The translations under genes and the position numbers were made by a program. The notes under the pieces are model-generated. The model made no database searches, was not told the DNA's origin, and was given only the letters and a program-made list of their open reading frames with translations. DNA of 6,132 bases from Candidatus Omnitrophota bacterium. GTDB lineage: Bacteria > Verrucomicrobiota > Verrucomicrobiia > Limisphaerales > UBA1319. Where the stretch lies: NCBI GenBank assembly GCA_023473405.1, contig JAMCZD010000489.1, forward strand, positions 1 to 6,132, in the 5' to 3' direction. How positions within the stretch are numbered: position 1 is the first letter of the stretch; each line of letters begins with the position of its first letter. Positions 1-4,926 of the stretch are shown piece after piece.

Positions 1-453
1 GGGTTTTCCGAAGCGGATATGGCCGATTTCCTGGCCGGGCCACCGTATCTGCCGTTTGGTTGGATGGGATGCCTGGACGGCTGGGGTGGTCCGCTGCCCA
101 AGTCGTGGATTGATCTGCACGCGGAACTCGAGAAACGCATCCTGGCCCGGGAACGGTCCCTGGGGATGACGCCCGTGCTGCAAGGCTTTACCGGCCATGT
201 GCCGCCCGCTACCGGCAAGCGCTTTCCCGATGCCCACCTATACAAGGTGCGCTGGGCCGAATGGGAAACGTTCATGCTCGATCCCTTGGACACGCTTTTC
301 CCGCGATTCGCCCAGGTCTTCCTCGAGGAGCAAAAGCGCCTGTTCGGCACCGACCACCTCTACGCCGCGGATACTTTTATTGAGATGACGCCACCCAGCG
401 GGGAAAGTTCGAGCGCTCAGAGCGCCTTGACGCTTGGCGGCAACCGTCCTTGA
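1..453 (+). pseudogene. GH89 alpha-N-acetylglucosaminidase, broken 3' end, enters from left edge
   Basis: This is the middle part of a NAGLU-type (GH89) enzyme, which removes terminal alpha-linked N-acetylglucosamine, as from heparan sulfate or mucin glycans. The frame is open from base 1, so the ATG at 19 is an internal Met. Family landmarks in order are: GFSEADMADFLAGP; the stretch around GWGGPLPKSWID; a block ending GMTPVLQGFTGHVP; FPDAHLYKVRW; FMLDP; and GTDHLYAADTF followed by EMTPPSGE. The Glu at 382-384 matches the family acid/base (Glu316 of human NAGLU). The residue before it is Ile (ATT, 379-381), where the family has Asn, giving TFIEM instead of TFNEM. Homology ends near 405. The next 15 codons, to the TGA at 451-453, are unlike GH89, and neither other + frame restores the family sequence, so the nucleophile Glu and the whole C-terminal half are absent. 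It is probably a non-functional remnant. The family call is sure; decay versus misassembly is not settled. Confidence 0.85.
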
Positions 454-650
454 TTTCAGCCTTCTTGAATGTGAGCGTTACGGTTAAGTTGGCGGACCTG
501 TCGAGGTGCCAAACAGATGCTGGCAATGTCGTGAGTGAATTCGACGCCTTGCTCGAGAAGGTTGCGGCGGCCCGAACCGCCGCGCTCACCGGCCAAGCCC
601 TGCCTGCGCCGGGTGAGAGCGGAGTCGCCATGCCCAAGCCCGTGGAGTAG
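405..650 (+). pseudogene. Unrecognised coding-like stretch after the GH89 break
   Basis: The third forward frame is open from 384 to the TAG at 648-650. Its last third has the GC-rich third positions of a real gene. It would read SEFDALLEKVAAARTAAL, then TGQALPAPGESGV and end in PKPVE. I do not recognise the family. A helical segment followed by a Pro/Gly-rich tail resembles the last turn of some sulfatases or other secreted hydrolases, but this is only an impression. No good start codon or ribosome binding site is visible; the only early option is a TTG at 450. It is most simply the 3' end of another gene fused to the GH89 fragment by a deletion, or non-coding DNA. The following 651-740 holds no gene. 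Confidence 0.25.
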
Positions 651-740
651 AATAATGCGCTTGCTTTCCGCACCCGGCAGCCAAAACTCACTTGAAATGA
701 ACATTGGCGAAAAGCAATTCTTTCGCTACGCATATTCCGT

Positions 741-2615
741 ATGACAAAAAGGATAGAAGCCGTGAGAAAGTTGTTTGCGTTAGCTATGTTGTCGGCGGTT
801 GTGGAGTGCACGACACTGTCGGGTCTTGGAAGCCAGGAAATCCATGTAGCCGTTACCGGCAATGATTCGAACGATGGCTCAGAGTCCGCTCCCCTAAGGA
901 CCATTCAGGCGGCAGCCATGAAGGCCATGCCGGGCGATACCGTAACGGTTCATGCGGGTATATATCGCGAGCGTATCAATCCTCCCCGCGGCGGAACCTC
1001 CGACCAGAATCGTATCACCTTCCAGGCCGCTCCCGGCGAAAAAATGACCATTACTGGTTCTGAACCTGCCAAGACCTGGACGAAAGCGGTGGGAGACGTC
1101 TGGAAATTGACTCTTCCGAATTCATACTTTGGAACTTTCAATCCGTTCGCGGAGCGAGTGCATGGCGACTGGTTCGATCCCCTCGGGCGGGTTCATCATA
1201 CCGGGACAGTGTATTTGAACGGCTGTTGGCTTCTCGAAGCACGCAGCCTCGAAGAAGCGATGAAGCCGACCGGAGGCGCGCCGACGTGGTTTGCGACTCT
1301 TGCGGAGAAACCCGATAGCACCGTTATATACGCTCAGTTCCCGGGTGTAAACCCCAACGAGGCTGATGTTGAAATAGCGGTGCGTCCCACGGTCTTCACA
1401 CCCGAAAAGACAAATATCAACTACATCACCGTGCGCGGTTTCCATATGAAGAATGCCGCTTCCAACTGGGCGGCGCCCACCGCCGGCCAACGAGGCCTGG
1501 TAACCGCTTACTGGTGCAAGGGCTGGATCATCGAGAACAACGAGATCAGCTACTCCCGCTGCTGTGGAATTGCGTTGGGCAAATACTCGGATCAATGGGA
1601 CGAAAAACGCGGTTCTACGGAAGGGTATTATTTGACTATAGACGATGCCCTCAAGAAAGACGGTTGGACGAAAGAAAGAATAGGCGGTCATATTGTCCGG
1701 AATAACCATATCCATCATTGCGAGCAGACCGGCATTGTCGGAAGTCTGGGTTGCGCGTTCAGCCGGATTGAAAACAATGAGATTCATGACATCCATATCC
1801 AGGGAATATGGGGTGGGGCTGAAATGGCGGGTATAAAGTTCCACGGTGCCATTGATGTTGTTATTAGTGGAAATCACATATATCGCTGTGGCGAGGTGGC
1901 GGGTATCTGGCTGGACTGGATGGCGCAGGGAACTCAGGTGACCGGCAACCTGATGCATGACAATTACAGCAGGGATATTTTCACGGAAGTGGATCACGGC
2001 CCATTCCTTATCGCCAATAATATTCTACTCTCGCGGACGGCGTATCTGGCAAATTCACAAGGAGGCGCTTATGCGCACAATTTGGTCGCAGGCAACCTGG
2101 ATATCGTTCCTGACGGTCGACGCACTCCATATATGAAGGCGCACAGCACCCAGGTGGTGGCCCTGCACGATTGCCCGATTGGTGATGTGCGGTGGCTTAA
2201 TAACCTGCTGATCGCCCGCTGCAATCTTGGCGCGTATAATGGGGCCAACCTGCCGGTCGTAGCGAGTGGCAATGTCTATGTCCAAGGCGCTCAACCGTCC
2301 AGATTCGATAAGGAGGCGCTGCTCAAGCCGGAATTCGCTGCCGCAGTGAAGCTGACGCGGGAAGGCGATGGCTGGTATCTGGAACTCGCGATCGATAATA
2401 AATGGTCGAAAGTGCAGAAACGCGACCTTGTGACAACCGGCTTGCTCGGCAAGGCGGTCATTCCTGACCTGCCATTTGAAAATGCCGATGGTTCGCCAAT
2501 CCGCATCGATACAGATTACTTCGGCAATAAACGGAATGAGTCGAATCCGTTCCCGGGTCCTTTCGAGATGCGGGAAGGCGGCAAAGTAAAAATAAAGGTC
2601 TGGCCGAAATCATAA
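741..2615 (+). CDS. GH120 beta-xylosidase, secreted, right-handed beta-helix
   Basis: This exported retaining beta-xylosidase, 624 residues long, would release xylose from xylo-oligosaccharides. Residues 1-31 form a signal peptide (basic RKLF, hydrophobic LFALAMLSAVV). From I34 the protein follows Thermoanaerobacterium XylC (GH120) along its length: IHVAVTGNDSNDG; AMPGDTVTVHAGIYRE; the LPNSYFGTFNPF block; YITVRGF; GWIIENNEISYS; MAGIKFHGAIDVVISGNHI; IWLDWMAQGT; FTEVDHGPF; and a C-terminal RIDTDYFG and IKVW. From memory, XylC uses Asp382 as nucleophile and Glu405 as acid/base, with Glu353 nearby. The equivalents here are D392, E416 and E361, all present. Residues of about 95-228 correspond to the beta-sandwich insertion of XylC, and the helix coils follow. 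No lipobox precedes Cys23 (VVEC). The ATG at 741 has no clear ribosome binding site; an in-frame GTG at 762 has one and also begins a good signal peptide. Third codon positions are visibly more A/T-rich than in the genes downstream. The family assignment is strong; the substrate is inferred. Confidence 0.9.
   Translation: MTKRIEAVRKLFALAMLSAVVECTTLSGLGSQEIHVAVTGNDSNDGSESAPLRTIQAAAMKAMPGDTVTVHAGIYRERINPPRGGTSDQNRITFQAAPGEKMTITGSEPAKTWTKAVGDVWKLTLPNSYFGTFNPFAERVHGDWFDPLGRVHHTGTVYLNGCWLLEARSLEEAMKPTGGAPTWFATLAEKPDSTVIYAQFPGVNPNEADVEIAVRPTVFTPEKTNINYITVRGFHMKNAASNWAAPTAGQRGLVTAYWCKGWIIENNEISYSRCCGIALGKYSDQWDEKRGSTEGYYLTIDDALKKDGWTKERIGGHIVRNNHIHHCEQTGIVGSLGCAFSRIENNEIHDIHIQGIWGGAEMAGIKFHGAIDVVISGNHIYRCGEVAGIWLDWMAQGTQVTGNLMHDNYSRDIFTEVDHGPFLIANNILLSRTAYLANSQGGAYAHNLVAGNLDIVPDGRRTPYMKAHSTQVVALHDCPIGDVRWLNNLLIARCNLGAYNGANLPVVASGNVYVQGAQPSRFDKEALLKPEFAAAVKLTREGDGWYLELAIDNKWSKVQKRDLVTTGLLGKAVIPDLPFENADGSPIRIDTDYFGNKRNESNPFPGPFEMREGGKVKIKVWPKS
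746..753 (+). promoter_or_regulatory. Ribosome binding site that favours a GTG start at 762
   Basis: AAAAAGGA lies 8 nt before the in-frame GTG at 762-764, whereas nothing similar lies before the ATG at 741 (the preceding bases are pyrimidine-rich, CATATTCCGT). Starting at GTG would trim seven residues and leave a compact signal peptide beginning MRKLFALAML. Many organisms of this type do not rely on Shine-Dalgarno sites, so ATG 741 remains possible. Confidence 0.4.
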
Positions 2616-2670
2616 ACTGACATTTTGGCGATAATTTGAGGAGGATTTTCAGGTCCAGGCAGGGATTATG

Positions 2671-2690
2671 CGCGCCACAGCGCGGTTTTT
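2671..2690 (+). terminator. Short intrinsic terminator candidate after the GH120 gene
   Basis: CGCGC (2671-2675) and GCGCG (2680-2684) form a perfect 5-bp GC stem with a CACA loop, followed by G and five T (2686-2690). It lies 56 bp after the GH120 stop. The stem is short, so strength is uncertain. It overlaps an in-frame ATG at 2668 that could extend the next gene upstream, which argues against that longer start. Confidence 0.4.
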
Positions 2691-2823
2691 CCGCTTTTTG
2701 GGAGATCCTTCCTCTATTCACCCCGAGGCGTTTTATCACGGACCGCGTCTGTGCGAGGCTGATGGGAGTCTCTTTTTCGGTCTCCAACACACCCCAAGTC
2801 AAAAAGCAAATATACAAAAACAC

Positions 2824-4290
2824 ATGAAAATTCAATTCCGGCACTTCCTCATTTATCTCGGACTCGTTGCCACCGCGACTGGCGTCCGGGGCGGAACTTT
2901 TTCCGACGATTTTTCGACCGGCCTCAACCCGTCTTATTGGAACGTCGGTCAGACGACCCCGGACTTATATTCGGTGGACATTTCCGGCGGCGATGTCCAA
3001 CTCGCCCAAACCGCCGCCCTCAACCCCGGCGGAGTTCAGTCCGTTTACATCCGCCTGAATCTCGCTCCGTTCGGAGGACGGATCACGAACGACTTTTCCA
3101 CGCAGATTGACTTCTCCAACGCGGTGGTGCCTGGTCCCGGTTTGGATCAGGTTGAACTCCACACTTCCTACCAGGACGGCTCGATTTACTACACCGTCTA
3201 TGACCGTTCCAGCGGTTACAACGCTCACGTCTGGGACGGCGGCGCGGTTCAGGGCGCCATCCCCGTATCCACGAATGCCGGCACGTTTCGCATCAGCCGG
3301 ACGGGCGCGACCGTCACGGGCTATTTCAACGACACGCCACTCTTCTCGGAAACCCGCTCCTCGCCGCTGACGGGCATTGATTTCGTGTTACAGAACAGCC
3401 AGGGGGCCGATGCGGGCACCTCCGTCACTTTCGACAACTTCTTGTTGACCGCTGACTCGGTTACTCCTCCGCCGACCCGGAGTGGCGCGTTCTATTTCGT
3501 CAGTCTTACCAACGTGGCCAATTTCACCTGGGCGGCCCCGGACACCGTTCCCGGCGAGCCGAACGGCACGCGCTTGCCGGGCGCGCCGGTCGGCCTGGTC
3601 ACCCTCGGCGGTGTTCCGTTTGACATCGCCTCCAACGCCGACGGCAAGCAGGCTTGGCATGGGGACGTCGCTGCCAACGGCGGCTCCGGCCCGGTCAGTA
3701 TTACCAACAGCGTCAACGTCTATGGGGTGACCTGTGTGTATTCGCTGATCAACACCTGGGACGGTCAGCCGGGGCCGAACGCCTACGCATGGTTCGTGTT
3801 CACCGGGTCCGGCGGCGCCGTCTATACCAACTACCTTGTCGGCGGCGTGGACATCCGGGATTACAACGGGGCCAATTGGGAGAACAACATCAACGGCACC
3901 ACCACTATCAATGTCTTCGAATGCCCAAGTGACAACTGGGGTTCGCCGGGCCGACTGGACATGCAGCAAATCACGCTGCCGCCTGAATTCGCCACGCAGA
4001 CCCTGGTCTCCATTCAATTGGCGGACAACGGCGGGCCCGGCTTCCAGCGCGTGGTTCTCGATGGGCTGACCGTGCAGACCGCGCCACCTCCGGCGCTGGC
4101 CATACAAGGCAACAGCAGCCAGATCAAGGTGCTCTGGCTGGCAGCGGCCGGGGGCATGCTCCAGACCAACAGCAATCTGGCCTCCACCAATTGGGCGGCC
4201 TATAGTGGCAGCGTGAGTAACGCGGCCGGCACCAACGTCGTCACCATCACGCCGCCAACCCGCAACCTATTCTTCCGGCTCGTCCAATGA
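2824..4290 (+). CDS. Secreted beta-sandwich protein with C-terminal FFRL module
   Basis: This exported protein of 488 residues has no assigned function. Residues 1-24 are a signal peptide (basic RH, then FLIYLGLVATATG). Residues of about 25-212 look like a concanavalin A-type lectin/glucanase sandwich: TFSDDFSTGLNPSYW at the start, alternating beta strands, and a closing VTFDNFLLTADS. This is the layout of LamG- and DUF1349-like polysaccharide-binding domains. A Pro-rich linker (VTPPPTRSG, about 213-221) leads to a second beta-rich domain to about 419, with LVTLGGVPFDIAS, a Trp- and Asn-rich middle and VVLDGLTVQT at its end. A second linker (APPPAL) precedes a module of about 65 residues that ends NLFFRLVQ. 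I know this ending from many secreted verrucomicrobial proteins, and it may help surface placement. The ATG at 2824 was chosen because it starts the signal peptide. An in-frame ATG at 2668 would add 52 residues with no signal character and cross the terminator hairpin. The upstream region is A-rich without a clear ribosome binding site. I see no catalytic motif; glycan binding is inferred. Confidence 0.8.
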   Translation: MKIQFRHFLIYLGLVATATGVRGGTFSDDFSTGLNPSYWNVGQTTPDLYSVDISGGDVQLAQTAALNPGGVQSVYIRLNLAPFGGRITNDFSTQIDFSNAVVPGPGLDQVELHTSYQDGSIYYTVYDRSSGYNAHVWDGGAVQGAIPVSTNAGTFRISRTGATVTGYFNDTPLFSETRSSPLTGIDFVLQNSQGADAGTSVTFDNFLLTADSVTPPPTRSGAFYFVSLTNVANFTWAAPDTVPGEPNGTRLPGAPVGLVTLGGVPFDIASNADGKQAWHGDVAANGGSGPVSITNSVNVYGVTCVYSLINTWDGQPGPNAYAWFVFTGSGGAVYTNYLVGGVDIRDYNGANWENNINGTTTINVFECPSDNWGSPGRLDMQQITLPPEFATQTLVSIQLADNGGPGFQRVVLDGLTVQTAPPPALAIQGNSSQIKVLWLAAAGGMLQTNSNLASTNWAAYSGSVSNAAGTNVVTITPPTRNLFFRLVQ

Positions 4291-4349
4291 GCCAATGGAC
4301 GGTTTCACCTTGAATCGCTTCCCGGCAACAATCCCGCCAACTCCCTGTT

Positions 4350-4379
4350 TTCAGAGAACGGTTTTTCCGGTCCTATAAT
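4350..4379 (+). promoter_or_regulatory. Upstream sigma70-type promoter candidate
   Basis: A perfect TATAAT (4374-4379) lies 18 nt after TTCAGA (4350-4355), which matches four of six bases of the -35 consensus. Transcription would start near 4386 and run toward the prfC remnant and rnr. It sits in the gap after the secreted protein gene, in much more A/T-rich DNA than its surroundings. Confidence 0.35.
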
Positions 4380-4403
4380 CTTTGCATAAGACATTTGACG
4401 GCC

Positions 4404-4456
4404 AAAAATGCCAAAAAAATGCTTTAATGGACATGCTTTTCAACGTAATGTATAAA
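4404..4456 (+). promoter_or_regulatory. Strong promoter candidate with phased A-tracts upstream
   Basis: TGGACA (4428-4433) and TATAAA (4451-4456) are each one base from consensus and separated by the ideal 17 nt. The expected start is near 4463. Two A-tracts, A5 at 4404-4408 and A7 at 4413-4419, have centres 10 bp apart, about one helical turn. They fall at roughly -59 to -44 relative to that start, where UP elements bind the RNA polymerase alpha subunit. It is the best promoter in the window and points at the leader, prfC remnant and rnr. Confidence 0.5.
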
Positions 4457-4462
4457 TTAGTG

Positions 4463-4737
4463 ATATGTTTGTAGACCAGTTTGATGGCGCCAGGCCGGTC
4501 TTCCGTGTGCCACCGGTTTGAATGTTTGGGTCCCTTGACTCCGCCCTAAGCTTTGTCCGTTCAGCCGGGCGGCCGGCTCGTTGTCGCTTTCCTCTCTGGC
4601 GTCACGCCACCCGCCGCGGGCTTTTCCCCCGCAATTTCGACGGACTCTCCTTTTGACTGTCCATTGCGGAACTGGGCTTTCCAGCCGCAGACCATCACTA
4701 TTGAAGCAGCCAGAGAGGACAATGCAGTAACGACAGA
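4463..4737 (+). promoter_or_regulatory. Hairpin-rich untranslated leader or small RNA candidate
   Basis: This stretch of about 275 nt between the best promoter and the prfC remnant has no convincing gene but many inverted repeats. They are: AGACC (4473-4477) with GGTCT (4497-4501), competing with CCGGT (4495-4499) and ACCGG (4512-4516); AGCCGG (4563-4568) with CCGGCT (4573-4578) around a GCGG loop; TGGCG (4597-4601) with CGCCA (4605-4609); CCCG (4610-4613) with CGGG (4617-4620), followed by CTTTT; and the alternative stems at 4629-4690. It may be the long 5' leader of the downstream genes or a separate small RNA. I do not recognise a known RNA family. GC-rich DNA yields chance hairpins, so confidence is low. 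Confidence 0.3.
4629..4690 (+). promoter_or_regulatory. Two mutually exclusive hairpins, possible RNA switch
   Basis: Stem A pairs CCGCAAT (4629-4635) with ATTGCGG (4663-4669), seven perfect pairs, stacked on GGAC (4642-4645) with GTCC (4659-4662). Stem B reuses the same strand: TGCGG (4665-4669) pairs with CCGCA (4685-4689), continued inward by CTGG (4672-4675) with CCAG (4681-4684) around a GCTTT loop, with a two-base AA bulge. Both cannot form at once, the layout expected of an attenuator or riboswitch expression platform. Neither stem is followed by a good T-run, so control of translation or RNA decay would be more likely than termination. This is a reading of pairing only. Confidence 0.3.
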
Positions 4738-4753
4738 ATGAATATTGAAGCAG
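4699..4753 (+). repeat. Direct repeat TATTGAAGCAG flanking the prfC start
   Basis: The 11-mer TATTGAAGCAG occurs at 4699-4709 and again at 4743-4753, 44 bp apart start to start. The second copy lies inside codons 2-6 of the prfC remnant, and the first in its leader. It may be a trace of a small duplication, or chance. Confidence 0.45.
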
Positions 4754-4896
4754 AAACAAACAGACGGCCGACGTTTGCGATCATCTCGCATCCGGACGCC
4801 GGCAAGACCACGCTCACGGAGAAGTTTCTTCTCCACGGTGGCGCGGTGCATGGCCTGCCTGACTTGGTCGTGCGCGAGGCGATGGCAGGACGCTGA
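4738..4896 (+). pseudogene. prfC: N-terminal remnant of peptide chain release factor 3
   Basis: This 52-codon frame begins MNIEAETNRRPTF and continues AIISHPDAGKTTLTEKFLLH. That is the start of RF3, the GTPase that removes RF1 and RF2 from the ribosome after termination. The P-loop SHPDAGKT (residues 17-24) shows the Ser that RF3 has where EF-G has Gly, so EF-G, LepA and TypA are excluded. RF3 homology stops at residue 38 (GGAVH). A 14-residue tail (GLPDLVVREAMAGR) unlike RF3 follows, then TGA at 4894-4896. The expected continuation (LAG, then the SDWMEMEKQRGIS region) is absent in all three forward frames. RF3 is normally over 500 residues, so this is a fragment that could bind no ribosome. 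The nearest purine-rich site (AGAGAGGA, 4712-4719) is 18 nt upstream. The stop is 30 nt before the rnr start, so translation of the remnant could still influence rnr. Confidence 0.85.
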
Positions 4897-4914
4897 TGAA
4901 GAGAAGCCACCCCC

Positions 4915-4924
4915 GAGAGGAGAG
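4915..4924 (+). promoter_or_regulatory. Ribosome binding site of rnr
   Basis: GAGAGGAGAG holds AGGAG at 4918-4922. This is 4 nt before the ATG at 4927 and 7 nt before the adjacent in-frame ATG at 4930, so initiation may use the second Met. It is the clearest Shine-Dalgarno site in the window. Confidence 0.6.
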
Positions 4925-4926
4925 AC

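Noticed and set aside
692..721. TTGAAA as -35 box of a promoter for the GH120 gene
   Set aside because: No acceptable -10 hexamer is found at 16-18 nt spacing (the best is AATTCT at 18 nt).
1122..1997. A 291-codon minus-strand frame inside the GH120 gene
   Set aside because: It is opposite the most conserved part of GH120, including the catalytic segment, and has no family features or ribosome binding site.
3388..4107. A 239-codon minus-strand frame inside the secreted protein gene
   Set aside because: Its composition is an antisense shadow (Val, Gly, Arg and Asp rich), and the + strand protein has a coherent signal peptide and domains.
4281..4301. Inverted repeat CGTCCA/TGGACG across the stop of the secreted protein gene as a terminator
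   Set aside because: The 6-bp stem has a 9-nt loop and is followed by only three T, so it is not a convincing intrinsic terminator.
4485..4492. Palindrome TGGCGCCA as an operator
   Set aside because: An 8-bp GC palindrome is expected often in GC-rich DNA, and no matching site or regulator gene is present.
4610..4625. CCCG-CCG-CGGG followed by CTTTT as a terminator in the leader
   Set aside because: The stem has only four pairs with a three-base loop and four T. It was kept only as part of the structured leader.
4722..4730. Minimal ATG-CAG-TAA frame behind AGAGAGGA
   Set aside because: A two-codon frame close to a purine-rich site can arise easily by chance. Nothing else supports it.
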